This document shows, one piece after another, positions 49,080-58,136 of a stretch of 64,000 nucleotides of DNA (the first letter of the stretch is position 1; every line of letters begins with the position of its first letter). This stretch comes from Hoeflea algicola (lineage in GTDB: Bacteria > Pseudomonadota > Alphaproteobacteria > Rhizobiales > Rhizobiaceae). Where the stretch lies: positions 3,022,501 to 3,086,500 of the forward strand of contig NZ_JAOVZR010000001.1 in NCBI RefSeq assembly GCF_026619415.1. The letters run 5' to 3'. The notes beneath the pieces were generated by a model that saw only the letters and a list, made by a program, of their open reading frames with translations, made no database searches and was not told the DNA's origin. A program made the translations under genes and the position numbers.

Positions 49080-50177
49080 ATGAGCAAGACCACCCTCGAC
49101 ATTTTGGGAATAGAAACAAGCTGCGACGAAACCGCCGCCGCCGTGGTGCGCCGGCTGCCCGACGGCTCCGGCCAGATCCTCTCCGATGTCGTCTTGAGCC
49201 AGCTTGACCTACATGCAGCCTTTGGCGGGGTGGTGCCCGAACTCGCCGCCCGTTCGCATGTTTCAGCGCTTGATCACCTCATCGCCCAGGCACTGGATGA
49301 CAGCGGCGTGGCGCTCGATGATATCGATGCGATCGCGGTCACCTCCGGACCCGGCCTGATCGGCGGGCTGATGGTTGGCCTGATGACCGGCAAGGCAATC
49401 GCCATGGCCACCGGCAAGCCGTTTTTCGGAATCAACCATCTGGAAGGCCACGCCCTGACTGCACGGCTGACCGACGGCGTCACCTTTCCCTATCTGCTGT
49501 TGCTTGTATCGGGCGGCCACACCCAGATTGTTCTCATCAAGGGCGTCAATGAGTATGAACGCTGGGGCAGCACGATCGACGACGCGCTTGGCGAAGCCTT
49601 CGACAAGACCGCCAAATTGCTGGGGCTGACCTACCCCGGCGGCCCTGCCGTCGAACAGGCTGCCCTTGAAGGCGAAGCCAAAAAGTTCCGACTGCCGGTG
49701 CCGATGCGCCGCGACCCGCGAATGGATTTTTCCTTCTCCGGCCTGAAGACAGCGGTGCGGCAGATGGCCCAGGAGCAGGCACCGCTGTCGCGCCAGACCA
49801 TCGCCGATCTGTGTCTGGCGTTCCAGACCTCGGTAACCCTCAGCCTTGACGACAGGCTGACGATGGCGCTGACCCGGTTTTCCGAGCGCTTCCCCGATGT
49901 CAAAGCGCCGGCGCTGGTGGTGGCCGGCGGTGTCGCCGCCAACAAGGCGATTCGCGCCACGCTGCAGATTCGCACCGATCAATCGGGTTTCCGGTTCATC
50001 GCCCCACCGCTCAATCTGTGCACCGACAATGCCGCCATGATCGCCTGGGCCGGTGCCGAGCGGCTGGCGGCAGGCCTGCCCGCCGATCAGCTCGATCTCG
50101 CGCCGCGCTCGCGCTGGCCGCTCGATCAGAACGCAACGGCGGTGATCGGTCACGGCAAGCGCGGCGCCAAGGCCTGA
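49080..50177 (+). CDS. tsaD: tRNA t6A37 threonylcarbamoyltransferase TsaD
   Basis: Transfers threonylcarbamoyl to A37 of ANN-reading tRNAs; 365 residues from ATG 49080 ([23 protein letters not shown]). Metal-binding His120 and His124 are in [11 protein letters not shown]. Further ASKHA-type motifs are GFYVATSGPGL-like [40 protein letters not shown] and [13 protein letters not shown]. It supplies the substrate for MtaB at the left end of the window. It is followed by yciI rather than gpsA, which often comes next in relatives. Confidence 0.97.
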   Translation: MSKTTLDILGIETSCDETAAAVVRRLPDGSGQILSDVVLSQLDLHAAFGGVVPELAARSHVSALDHLIAQALDDSGVALDDIDAIAVTSGPGLIGGLMVGLMTGKAIAMATGKPFFGINHLEGHALTARLTDGVTFPYLLLLVSGGHTQIVLIKGVNEYERWGSTIDDALGEAFDKTAKLLGLTYPGGPAVEQAALEGEAKKFRLPVPMRRDPRMDFSFSGLKTAVRQMAQEQAPLSRQTIADLCLAFQTSVTLSLDDRLTMALTRFSERFPDVKAPALVVAGGVAANKAIRATLQIRTDQSGFRFIAPPLNLCTDNAAMIAWAGAERLAAGLPADQLDLAPRSRWPLDQNATAVIGHGKRGAKA

Positions 50178-50271
50178 GCCCCCTTCAACTGTCCAAGGAT
50201 TGAATCGGAAGCCGTACCGGGGCATAGCATTGACCAATCCTTTCAACCCGCTCTTACCCGATGGAGATTTC

Positions 50272-50565
50272 ATGCTTTACGCTCTCATGTGCAAGGACAA
50301 GCCCGGCGCTCTCGCCACCCGCATGGAGGTTCGCCCCGCCCATGTCGAGTTTCTCAAGGACCTTGACGCCCAGGGCGTGCTGAAGATGGCCGGCCCATTG
50401 CTTGGCGACGATGAAAAGCCGATCGGCAGCCTGGTACTGATCTCGGCCGCCGACAAGACAGAAGCCGAATCCATCGCCGCTCGCGACCCCTACGCCAAGG
50501 CCGGCCTGTTCACTGATGTGGAAATCCGCGCCTTCAATTGGGTGTTCAAGAACCCGGAGGCATAA
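50272..50565 (+). CDS. YciI family protein
   Basis: Small ferredoxin-like-fold protein of 97 residues. ATG 50272 follows GGAGATTTC; a longer frame from 50200 is unsupported. MLYALMCKDKPGALATRMEVRPAHVEFLKDL and GPLLGDDEKPIGSLVLI carry the conserved His and Asp of the YCII domain, and DPYAKAGLFTDVEIRAFNWVF is its usual C-terminus. Function unknown. The next gene starts one base after this stop. Confidence 0.92.
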   Translation: MLYALMCKDKPGALATRMEVRPAHVEFLKDLDAQGVLKMAGPLLGDDEKPIGSLVLISAADKTEAESIAARDPYAKAGLFTDVEIRAFNWVFKNPEA

Positions 50566-50566
50566 G

Positions 50567-51004
50567 ATGGCCTACTGGCTGTTCAAATCCGAACCCTTCA
50601 AATGGTCCTGGGAAATGCAGAAGGCCCGCGGCGACGCCGGCGAGCAATGGGACGGCATTCGCAACTATCAGGCCCGCAACAACATGCGGGAGATGAAACT
50701 TGGCGAAAAAGCGTTCTTCTATCACTCCAATGAGGGGCTTGAAGTGGTCGGCATCGCCGAGATCTGCAAGCTCATTCATCCCGACACCACCATCGACGAT
50801 CCGCGTTGGGAATGTGTTGATATCCGCGCTGTCTGCGACATGCCCAGGCCGGTTACCCTCAAGGACGTCAAGGCCAACCCTGCGCTCAGCCAGATGAGCC
50901 TGGTCACCTCGATGCGATTGTCCGTGCAGCCGGTCAGCGAAGCGGAATACCTCGAAGTCTGCCGCATGGGCGGGCTCGACAACCCGCCGCGCTCTCCCGC
51001 GTGA
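50567..51004 (+). CDS. EVE domain-containing protein
   Basis: PUA-like EVE domain protein of 145 residues from ATG 50567 (GGAGGCATAAG). Signatures: YWLFKSEPFKWSW, WDGIRNYQARNNMREMKLGEKAFFYHSN, VVGIAEICKLIHPD and PVTLKDVKANPALSQMSLV. EVE domains bind modified bases in nucleic acids. Here, as in many bacteria, it is a stand-alone thymocyte-nuclear-protein-1-like protein. Forms a tight unit with YciI and the following methyltransferase. Confidence 0.93.
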   Translation: MAYWLFKSEPFKWSWEMQKARGDAGEQWDGIRNYQARNNMREMKLGEKAFFYHSNEGLEVVGIAEICKLIHPDTTIDDPRWECVDIRAVCDMPRPVTLKDVKANPALSQMSLVTSMRLSVQPVSEAEYLEVCRMGGLDNPPRSPA

Positions 51005-51026
51005 CGGGCGGGCGCGCTTTCGGCCC

Positions 51027-51683
51027 ATGAAAACCGACCCGGAGAGCTTCATCCGCGCCAACACCGCGCTGTCGGCGCCACCGCATGTGCCCGAAATCCG
51101 TCTGCATCTGGCCGACGAGGCGCATGATCTGTGGCTCAAGACCGAGGAGGAACTCGACGCGCTGGGCCTGCCGCCACCTTTCTGGGCCTTTGCCTGGGCC
51201 GGCGGCCAGGGCCTTGCCCGCCACATCCTCGACAATCCCGGTCTGGTGGAGGGCCGCAAGATCCTCGATTTTGCCACCGGTTCCGGTCTGGTGGCAATTG
51301 CCGCCATCAAGGCCGGCGCGGCCGAGGTCATGGCCGTCGATATCGACCCCTGGGCAGCGGTCGCCGCACAGCTTAACGCCCATGAAAACCAGGTGACCTT
51401 CGATGTTCACCAAACCGACCTGATCGGCAGCGACGAGGGCTGGGAGGTGGTTCTTGCCGGTGACGTGTTTTACGACCGCGCCTTCGCCGCGCTGGTCTGG
51501 CCGTGGTTTCAGCAATTGGCCGCGCGCGGCACGCTGGTGCTCATAGGCGACCCCGGTCGGGCCTATTGCCCGCGCCAAGGGCTCATGCTGCTCGCCACCT
51601 ACGAGGTACCGGTCAGCCGAGCACTGGAGGACAGCGAAATCAAGCGCACATCGGTCTGGCAAGTGCAGCCAGAATCGGCATGA
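51027..51683 (+). CDS. Class I SAM-dependent methyltransferase (ETFB lysine / Nnt1-like)
   Basis: Methyltransferase of 218 residues. SAM motif I ILDFATGSGLVAIAAIKAGA, motif II VMAVDIDPWAAVAAQLNA, then DLIGSDEGWEVVLAGDVFYDRAFA (the D-x-F-Y/D motif of the seven-beta-strand lysine methyltransferase group) and GTLVLIGDPGRAY. PPPFWAFAWAGGQGLARHILDNP before motif I resembles bacterial electron-transfer-flavoprotein beta lysine methyltransferases. The target protein is an inference. Last gene of the YciI-EVE-methyltransferase unit. Confidence 0.87.
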   Translation: MKTDPESFIRANTALSAPPHVPEIRLHLADEAHDLWLKTEEELDALGLPPPFWAFAWAGGQGLARHILDNPGLVEGRKILDFATGSGLVAIAAIKAGAAEVMAVDIDPWAAVAAQLNAHENQVTFDVHQTDLIGSDEGWEVVLAGDVFYDRAFAALVWPWFQQLAARGTLVLIGDPGRAYCPRQGLMLLATYEVPVSRALEDSEIKRTSVWQVQPESA

Positions 51684-51704
51684 GCCGCCTCGCCCGATGA
51701 GCGC

Positions 51705-52277
51705 TCACACCACCCGCACCACATCGCCGCGGCGAATCACCTTGAGCAGCCGCACCAGATCGCGCCATTTCAGCGCCACGCAGCCTTCGGTCGGCGCATA
51801 GCCGGGTCGGGCCACATGCATGAATATTGCGCTGCCGCGTCCGCGTGCACGGCTTTGATAATTCCAGTTCAACACCAGCACCGCATCATAGAGCGCATCA
51901 GAGCGGATCAGCGTCTCGTGGCTCGCCGCAAACGGCAGCCTGACAGCACGGTTGTAGGCCCCATGCGCCGGTGCATCGCACCAACCGTCACGGCGCCCCA
52001 CGCGCCGCAGCGCAACCGGCGACGGCACCGCGAAACGTTTACTGCCGCTACGAAACCCGGAAACCACCGACATCAGGCCACGCGGGGTGGCCCCGTCCCC
52101 CTCGCGCTTGAACGTGCGTACCCCGCCGCGGCCAAGAGCTGCCGAAAAGCTCAGTGGCCCGAATCGCACCACGGCCCGCAACGGGTTCAGCGGCGACCGG
52201 CGCACCATCACTATTCGCGGCAAAACCGGCCTCGAAGGGGGCTTGCGTAACGCAAATCTCACGATCAAGTGCTCCAT
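51705..52277 (-). CDS. L,D-transpeptidase (YkuD, COG3786 type)
   Basis: YkuD-fold enzyme of 190 residues from ATG 52277 (MEHLIVRFALR). The frame stays open far upstream, but that part is antisense to the response-regulator and cNMP genes and is not coding. Catalytic region: SAIFMHVARPGYAPTEGCVALKWRDLVRLL with Cys166 and His before it. SxGCxR is replaced by TEGCVAL, as is usual in COG3786 members. No signal peptide is obvious, though these enzymes crosslink or modify peptidoglycan. Divergent from the CenR/OtpR-like regulator across about 130 bases. Confidence 0.87.
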   Translation of the reverse strand: MEHLIVRFALRKPPSRPVLPRIVMVRRSPLNPLRAVVRFGPLSFSAALGRGGVRTFKREGDGATPRGLMSVVSGFRSGSKRFAVPSPVALRRVGRRDGWCDAPAHGAYNRAVRLPFAASHETLIRSDALYDAVLVLNWNYQSRARGRGSAIFMHVARPGYAPTEGCVALKWRDLVRLLKVIRRGDVVRVV

Positions 52278-52297
52278 CCGTGTCTTCTCAGTGGTAT

Positions 52298-52329
52298 TTA
52301 GCACTTTGCCGTTGCCGCGAAAGTGCCTA
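52298..52329. promoter_or_regulatory. Inverted repeat in the ldt / response-regulator promoter region
   Basis: GCACTTT-N12-AAAGTGC (arms 52301-52307 and 52320-52326), with near-matching flanks TTA and CTAA. It lies about 24 bases upstream of the transpeptidase start and about 84 upstream of the regulator start. Candidate binding site for the regulator; not a known consensus to me. Confidence 0.45.
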
Positions 52330-52409
52330 AACAGGGACGCAATGTCATTTGACACCATCACATGCCGCGGCGCGCGCCGCAGACGCACACATGAAGAGGG
52401 AAAACCGCA

Positions 52410-53093
52410 ATGACAGCTCGCTCGATCCTGCTGGTAGATGACGACAACGATCTCAGGGAAACCCTCGTTGAGCAACTGTCGCTCTATGAAGAATTCGCGA
52501 TCCTCCAGGAAGCCTCCGCCACCAAGGGCGTGCAGGCGGCCAGGAACAACCATATCGACCTGTTGATTATGGATGTAGGCCTGCCGGACATGGACGGGCG
52601 CGAAGCGGTCAAGCTTCTGCGCAAGGGTGGCTTCAAGGCGCCGATCATCATGCTGACCGGCCATGACACCGATTCCGACACCATTCTCGGGCTTGAGGCC
52701 GGCGCCAACGATTACGTCACCAAGCCGTTCCGCTTTGCCGTGCTGCTGGCCCGCATTCGTGCGCAATTGCGCCAGCATGAACAGAGCGAAGACGCCACCT
52801 TTACCGTCGGGCCCTACACCTTCAAACCCAGCCAGAAGGTGCTGCTCGACGAGAAGGGCGGCAAGATCCGCCTGACCGAGAAGGAAGCGGCAATCATCCG
52901 CTATCTCTACCGCGCAGACCAGAAAGTGGTCACCCGCGACGTGTTGCTGGAAGAGGTCTGGGGCTACAATTCGGGCGTCACCACCCACACTCTCGAAACC
53001 CATGTCTACCGCCTGCGTCAGAAGATCGAAGCGGATCCGTCCAATGCCGAAATTCTGGTCACCGATAGCGGTGGCTACAAGATCATCCCTTGA
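52410..53093 (+). CDS. OmpR-family response regulator, CenR/OtpR-like
   Basis: Two-domain regulator of 227 residues. The receiver domain has acidic pocket VDDDND, phospho-acceptor Asp55 (LLIMDVGLPDMDG), Thr in IIMLTGHD and Lys in DYVTKPF. The C-terminal winged HTH (about 130-227) reads LTEKEAAIIRYLYRADQKVVTRDVLLEEVWGYNSGVTTHTLETHVYRLRQKIE. No histidine kinase gene is adjacent. The pairing with a cNMP-binding protein gene and a nearby L,D-transpeptidase matches the Brucella OtpR (CenR) locus, which controls envelope integrity and beta-lactam tolerance. That link comes from recalled literature and gene order, not from a comparison done here. Confidence 0.92.
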   Translation: MTARSILLVDDDNDLRETLVEQLSLYEEFAILQEASATKGVQAARNNHIDLLIMDVGLPDMDGREAVKLLRKGGFKAPIIMLTGHDTDSDTILGLEAGANDYVTKPFRFAVLLARIRAQLRQHEQSEDATFTVGPYTFKPSQKVLLDEKGGKIRLTEKEAAIIRYLYRADQKVVTRDVLLEEVWGYNSGVTTHTLETHVYRLRQKIEADPSNAEILVTDSGGYKIIP

Positions 53094-53114
53094 CCCGTCC
53101 ACAGGAGCGAACCC

Positions 53115-53573
53115 GTGTCGCTGAATGACGACATCGCCCTGCTTTCGACGGTACCGCTGTTTCACGAGATCGGTGAGGACAAGTTGCGGCTGATCGCTTT
53201 CGGCGCGGAGCGGCGCAAGCTTCAGCCCGGGCAGATGCTGTTTCGCGAAAAAACTCCGGCCGATTGCGCCTTCGTGGTTGCCAGCGGAAAGTTCGAACTG
53301 ACTCGCGCCGACCGCAATGGCCCTCCGCAAACCATCGGCGCCGCCGGACGTGGAACGCTGCTCGGCGAACTGGCAATGGTCACAGCCGTCTCGCGCTCGA
53401 TGACCGCGATCGCTCTCGACAATGCCGAGGTGATTCGCATCAACCGGCCCCTGTTTCGACGAATGCTGGAGGAATACCCGGAAATCGCCGGCATCGTCCG
53501 CGAACGCATTGCCGCCAATCTGGCTGAAATCAATGCCGGGCTGGGCAAGATCGCCGGCCGTTTCGCCGATTAA
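53115..53573 (+). CDS. Cyclic-nucleotide-binding domain protein
   Basis: Single cNMP-binding (Crp-type) domain protein of 152 residues without a DNA-binding HTH. Beta-roll segments: STVPLFHEIGEDKLRLIAFGAERRKLQPGQMLFREKTPADCAFVVASGKFEL, then GTLLGELAMVTAVSRSMTAIALDNAEVIRINRPLFRRML. The phosphate-binding cassette G-E-L-A-M ... S-R-S has Arg replaced by Ser-Arg-Ser in the usual R-x-A position, so nucleotide binding is not certain. It starts 21 bases after the response regulator and resembles the partner annotated in Brucella as a cAMP-dependent kinase regulatory subunit-like protein. Confidence 0.88.
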   Translation: MSLNDDIALLSTVPLFHEIGEDKLRLIAFGAERRKLQPGQMLFREKTPADCAFVVASGKFELTRADRNGPPQTIGAAGRGTLLGELAMVTAVSRSMTAIALDNAEVIRINRPLFRRMLEEYPEIAGIVRERIAANLAEINAGLGKIAGRFAD

Positions 53574-53613
53574 CGGGTACAGATAGCCTCAGCCAGAAGC
53601 TGCACCGACCCCT

Positions 53614-54432
53614 TTAAAAATCGAAATGCGCGGTCACCGGTACGTGGTCGGACGGCCGTTCCCAGCCGCGCGCCTCACGCAGCACGTCGATGCGCGACAG
53701 CGATGGCGCCAGATCGGCCGAAGACCAGACATGATCGAGCCGCCGGCCACGATCAGCCGCCTCCCAGTCCTTGGCCCGGTAACTCCACCAGGTGAAGATC
53801 TTCTCCTCCGGCGGAATATGGGTCCGGATCAGATCGACCCAGGCACCGGCATTCTGCATCGCCAGAAAGCTCTCGGTCTCGACCGGTGTGTGGCTCACCA
53901 CTTTGAGCAATTGCTTGTGCGACCAGACGTCGGTTTCCAGCGGCGCGATGTTGAGATCACCGACGAGAATTGACGATACGCCATCGGCCTGTTCGGCGTC
54001 GGCGTGAAGCAGTTTCATTTCCTCGACAAAATCCAGCTTGTGCGCAAATTTCTCATTGATTTCACGGTCCGGCTCATCGCCGCCCGCCGGCACATAGAAA
54101 TTGTGAATCCGGATCCGCCGGGAGCCCGGCGCTTCTACAATGGCCGAAATGTTGCGGGTGTGATCAATGTCGCAATAGGTTTGCCGGCGATCATCCGACA
54201 GCGGCAGCCGCGAGACGATGGCGACCCCGTGATAGCCCTTCTGGCCGTGGATCGCGATATGCTCGTAACCCAGTTTGCGGAACGCAGCGCTCGGAAACGC
54301 ATCATTGGGACATTTGGTTTCCTGCAGGCACAGAACATCCGGCGCAGCGGTTTCGAGAAAATGCTGCACCAGCGGCAGCCGCAGCCGGACCGAATTGATA
54401 TTCCAGGTGGAAACGGAAAATGCCAAAATCAA
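53614..54432 (-). CDS. xth: Exodeoxyribonuclease III
   Basis: AP endonuclease / 3'-5' exonuclease of the base-excision repair pathway, about 270 residues. No ATG is available at the N-terminus: TTG at 54432 (MILAFSVSTWNINS) or TTG at 54426 (MAFSVSTWN) must start it. The second lies nine bases after AAGG and better matches family length. Motifs: STWNINSVRLRL, CLQETKCPND (metal Glu), GDLNIAPLETDVW (Asp/Asn), and RRLDHVWSS with C-terminal RPSDHVPVTAHF (catalytic His). Confidence 0.95.
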   Translation of the reverse strand: MILAFSVSTWNINSVRLRLPLVQHFLETAAPDVLCLQETKCPNDAFPSAAFRKLGYEHIAIHGQKGYHGVAIVSRLPLSDDRRQTYCDIDHTRNISAIVEAPGSRRIRIHNFYVPAGGDEPDREINEKFAHKLDFVEEMKLLHADAEQADGVSSILVGDLNIAPLETDVWSHKQLLKVVSHTPVETESFLAMQNAGAWVDLIRTHIPPEEKIFTWWSYRAKDWEAADRGRRLDHVWSSADLAPSLSRIDVLREARGWERPSDHVPVTAHFDF

Positions 54433-54558
54433 ATCGCCTTGTCGGAGGGAACAACCCCTTTTCTGGCCGATAAGCCGGAAAGGGGCAACCCGATCCTCCC
54501 TGCGACAGATCAGCTTGCGGCTTCATCCACAATCATCAGCCTGAAATGCGGCTTTCAA

Positions 54559-55236
54559 TCAACCGCCGCGCTGTTTCTTGTGAACCTCTTCATAGGGAAC
54601 CTTGAACACGTTCTTGGCGAATTTGACCCCGGTCTGGACATTGAAGATCATCACCGACGTGTCCTTGCCCTGGGCGTCGCGGATGGTCCACTGCTTGAGT
54701 TCGAAGCTTTTCGGGTCAAACATCAGGCTGATGGTCGAATCGCCGAACACCGATTTGTTGCCGAGCACGATGGTGGTCAGGTCAGGGTCTTCCTTAACCG
54801 AGCGCACCACCTGCGATGACAGGTCGATCCGCTCCGACAACAGAAGTTTCAGCGGCGTCTTGTCGAGCGGGTAGAGGTCCCAGGTGCGAAGCTTGCGGTT
54901 GCCGATCACCACGGCCTTGCCGTCTGAAATCACCCGCACCGCCGAGGGCGCCTCGTAATTGAACCGCAGCTTGCCTGGACGATCGATGAAGAACTTGCCG
55001 CCGGTCTGTTCGCCATTGGGGCCGAACTGGATGAATTCGCCGGTCATGGTTTTCACCGACGAGAAATGGTCGGCCAGCCGCTGCGCCGCTTCCTGGCCGA
55101 AGGCGCCGCCGGGAAATGCCAGCAGCCCGGTGGCCGCCGCCATCAGCGTCAGGCCCAGTCCCAGCCCACCACCCAGCACCATGCGGCGGGTCGGGGTCTG
55201 TGGATCGAGCAGTTTGGAAGCGGCTTGTTTCGGCAT
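54559..55236 (-). CDS. LolA-like outer-membrane lipoprotein carrier
   Basis: Periplasmic lipoprotein carrier family, 225 residues. ATG 55236 is preferred because CGGAG lies six bases upstream; the ATG at 55242 is too close to it. The N-terminus has TPTRRMVLGGGLGLGLTLMAAATGLLAFPGGAFGQ: a twin-arginine pair before a long hydrophobic stretch, ending in a signal-peptidase-like AFGQ. The mature part shows LolA features: LADHFSSVKTMTGEFIQFGPNGEQTGGKFFIDRPGKLRFNYEAPSAV, and DPKSFELKQWTIRDAQGKDTSVMIFNVQTGVKF. It lies just downstream of ftsK, the usual place of lolA. Confidence 0.9.
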   Translation of the reverse strand: MPKQAASKLLDPQTPTRRMVLGGGLGLGLTLMAAATGLLAFPGGAFGQEAAQRLADHFSSVKTMTGEFIQFGPNGEQTGGKFFIDRPGKLRFNYEAPSAVRVISDGKAVVIGNRKLRTWDLYPLDKTPLKLLLSERIDLSSQVVRSVKEDPDLTTIVLGNKSVFGDSTISLMFDPKSFELKQWTIRDAQGKDTSVMIFNVQTGVKFAKNVFKVPYEEVHKKQRGG

Positions 55237-55321
55237 TTTCATCTCCGTATCATTCAGCCTTCGTCTGGCCCAAGACTGCGGCGCCAGTGTGACGTCCGGC
55301 CCGGACGCCGCCGTGCTCACG

Positions 55322-57946
55322 TCAGCGCGGGTCGATATCGTCTTCGGTCGGCACCAGGATTTCCCGCTTGCCGGCATGGTTGGCGGCGCTGATCACGCCT
55401 TCATTTTCCATCCGCTCGATCAGCGAAGCGGCGCGGTTGTAGCCAATCCCCAGCCTGCGTTGGATGTAGGAGGTCGAGGCCTTGCCGTCGCGCAGCACGA
55501 TCGCCACCGCCTGATCATAAGGATCATCCGACCCCGCCAGATTGGAGGTGCCAGCCGGCCCGCCGCCGCTCTCGCCCTCGTCATCATCCTCGGTGATGGC
55601 ATCGAGATATTCGGGCACGCCCTGGGTCTTGAGGAAGGAAACGATGTCCTCGACTTCCTTGTCCGACACAAACGGTCCGTGAACGCGCTGGATACGGCCA
55701 CCGCCGGCCATGAACAGCATGTCGCCCATGCCCAGAAGCTGCTCGCCGCCCTGCTCGCCCAAAATCGTGCGCGAATCGATCTTCGACGTCACCTGGAACG
55801 AGATCCGGGTCGGGAAGTTGGCCTTGATGGTGCCGGTGATGACATCAACCGACGGCCGCTGCGTCGCCATGATGACGTGGATACCGGCAGCGCGCGCCAT
55901 CTGCGCCAGCCGCTGCACCGCGCCTTCGATATCCTTGCCGGCGACCATCATCAGGTCGGCCATCTCGTCGATCAGCACGATGATGTAGGGCAGCGGTGTG
56001 AGATCGAATTCCTCGGTCTCGTAAACCGCTTCGCCGGTGTGCCGGTCAAACCCGGTCTGCACCGTGCGGGTCAGCGGTTCGCCGGTACTCGCAGCCTGTT
56101 CCACCCTTGCGTTGAAGCCGTCGATGTTGCGAACACCGATCTTGGACATTTTCTTGTAGCGCTCTTCCATCTCGCGCACGGTCCATTTCAGCGCCACGAC
56201 CGCTTTCTTCGGGTCGGTCACCACCGGCGTCAGCAGATGCGGAATGCCGTCATAGACCGACAATTCGAGCATTTTCGGGTCGATCATGATCAACCGGCAT
56301 TTTGACGGGTCCATCTTGTACAAGATCGACAGGATCATGGTGTTTATCGCCACCGACTTGCCCGACCCGGTGGTACCGGCGACCAGCAGATGTGGCATCT
56401 TGGCGAGATCGGCGATCACCGGTTCGCCGCCAATGGTCTTGCCCAGCGCCAGCCCCAGCTTGGCTTTCGAATTGTCGAAATCACGGCTGGCGATGAGTTC
56501 ACGCAGATAGACGGTCTCGCGTTTCTGGTTGGGCAGTTCGATGCCGATGGCGTTGCGCCCCGGAACCACCGCAACACGGGCGGCGATGGCGCTCATTGAG
56601 CGGGCGATGTCATCGGCGAGGCCAATCACCCGCGAGGATTTGATGCCGGGTGCGGGTTCCAGCTCATAGAGCGTGACCACCGGACCGGGCCGGACATGGA
56701 TGATCTCGCCCTTGACACCAAAATCCTCCAGCACGCCTTCCAGCATGCGGGCGTTCTGTTCCAGCGCCTCCGGCGACAGCGTTGCGTCCTTGACCACGTT
56801 GCGCGCTTCATTGAGCAGGTGCACCGAGGGCAGCGAAAAGCCGTTGTCCTCAAGCATCGAGCCCTGCGCGTCGCGCTGAACCCGGGCGCCCGGCTTGGGC
56901 CTGTCGGCAGGAGCAGAAATGCGCGGTGAAACGGTGGTGCGGCGCGGCGCGGCGGCGGGTGCCGCCTGCGGGCGCCAGTCGGCGGCGGGATCATCACCAT
57001 CGTCCATATCATCCGACAGCACGCCATCGGGCAAGGGTTCATCATCAATATCGAACGGCGGCGCATCATCGATCACGGCCGGTCGCCGTGCCTGCGGCGC
57101 ACGCTCGAAACCGGGTTCAACCCGCTCCATCTGCGTCGGCGGCACGGCGCGAACGTCTGGCTCGTCGAACTCGCCATTCAGGTCGAGCGGTTCATCCGGC
57201 ATCGCATGGGACCGCTGCAGTTGGCCGTGACCGATCAATCGCCGCACCCGGCCACGCAGGGTAAACCAGGCATGGGTGAGCGCGCCAAGTATCAGCGAGC
57301 CCTCTGACAGGTCATCGTCATCGTTCTCGGCTTCATCGGCAGCCGCCTGATCATCTTCAGCAATCGTGGCGCGCCGAATCAGCCCGGCGCCGAAAAGCAT
57401 CAGCCACAGGGCCGGCCCCACCAGCAGCAGACCAAGGATAACGGCGATGATTCCCGACGGAAAACCGCCAATGAACACCGACGGAATTTTCAGTGCCATG
57501 TCACCAAGCACGCCGCCAAGCCCATTTGGCAGCGGCCAGTCATTGGAACTCGGCATCAGGCCGAACAGAGCCGCTGTCAGCCATGCGCCGCCAAACCAGG
57601 CGGCTGCACGCCGCGGCAGCCGGTCGGCTGGCCGGTTGCGCATCAGCGCGATTGCCCAGAACAACGCCGGCAACAGGCCGATCACACCGGCGAGGCCAAA
57701 AAACTGCATCACCAGATCGGCAAACGCCGCACCGCTGAAACCCAGCGCATTGTGCGGAACTGCCCCGTTGGCATTGGAAAAACTCGGATCAGACACGGTC
57801 CAGGTGGCAAGTGCTGCCACCGCCAGCGCCAAGCCGGCCAGGATCGCCATGCCAGCCGCGAAGCGGATCTGCCGGCGGAACAGCCCGCCCAGAAACGAGC
57901 CGCGGGGTGAAACGCCTGACGAAAGGGTAGATGAGCCTGTCTGCAT
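55322..57946 (-). CDS. ftsK: DNA translocase FtsK
   Basis: Septal DNA pump of 874 residues from ATG 57946 ([19 protein letters not shown]). N-terminal four-helix membrane domain (about 30-200), an acidic and proline-rich linker (about 210-380), and a RecA-like motor (about 385-770) with Walker [16 protein letters not shown], Walker [16 protein letters not shown] and [22 protein letters not shown]. The C-terminal gamma winged helix ([42 protein letters not shown]) reads KOPS sequences. Needed for chromosome dimer resolution and division. Confidence 0.97.
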   Translation of the reverse strand: MQTGSSTLSSGVSPRGSFLGGLFRRQIRFAAGMAILAGLALAVAALATWTVSDPSFSNANGAVPHNALGFSGAAFADLVMQFFGLAGVIGLLPALFWAIALMRNRPADRLPRRAAAWFGGAWLTAALFGLMPSSNDWPLPNGLGGVLGDMALKIPSVFIGGFPSGIIAVILGLLLVGPALWLMLFGAGLIRRATIAEDDQAAADEAENDDDDLSEGSLILGALTHAWFTLRGRVRRLIGHGQLQRSHAMPDEPLDLNGEFDEPDVRAVPPTQMERVEPGFERAPQARRPAVIDDAPPFDIDDEPLPDGVLSDDMDDGDDPAADWRPQAAPAAAPRRTTVSPRISAPADRPKPGARVQRDAQGSMLEDNGFSLPSVHLLNEARNVVKDATLSPEALEQNARMLEGVLEDFGVKGEIIHVRPGPVVTLYELEPAPGIKSSRVIGLADDIARSMSAIAARVAVVPGRNAIGIELPNQKRETVYLRELIASRDFDNSKAKLGLALGKTIGGEPVIADLAKMPHLLVAGTTGSGKSVAINTMILSILYKMDPSKCRLIMIDPKMLELSVYDGIPHLLTPVVTDPKKAVVALKWTVREMEERYKKMSKIGVRNIDGFNARVEQAASTGEPLTRTVQTGFDRHTGEAVYETEEFDLTPLPYIIVLIDEMADLMMVAGKDIEGAVQRLAQMARAAGIHVIMATQRPSVDVITGTIKANFPTRISFQVTSKIDSRTILGEQGGEQLLGMGDMLFMAGGGRIQRVHGPFVSDKEVEDIVSFLKTQGVPEYLDAITEDDDEGESGGGPAGTSNLAGSDDPYDQAVAIVLRDGKASTSYIQRRLGIGYNRAASLIERMENEGVISAANHAGKREILVPTEDDIDPR

Positions 57947-58086
57947 GGTCACAACATGTCCGAATCGGGTTTTGGGCCCAACCGGACCCATCTCCAGCGA
58001 AACCTAACCGACGCGGGGTTAATGCCGCATTAACCATGCAGAGAAGCCTGCCGGCAGGCGCGGGAAATGAAGCATTAAAACGGCAA

Positions 58087-58113
58087 GACGCGGCCCGTTG
58101 TCGGGGCCGCGTC
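58087..58113 (-). terminator. Hairpin after amtB copy 1
   Basis: Ten-base stem GACGCGGCCC / GGGCCGCGTC with a seven-base loop, 23 bases past the amtB stop on the minus strand, followed by TTGCCGTTTT. The T run is displaced, so the call is modest. Confidence 0.5.
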
Positions 58114-58136
58114 GGTCATCTCGACAGATCTTCCGA

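Noticed and set aside
52278..53330. Upstream extension of the L,D-transpeptidase frame to 541 residues
   Set aside because: It is antisense to the response regulator and cNMP-binding genes; the transpeptidase domain begins after ATG 52277.
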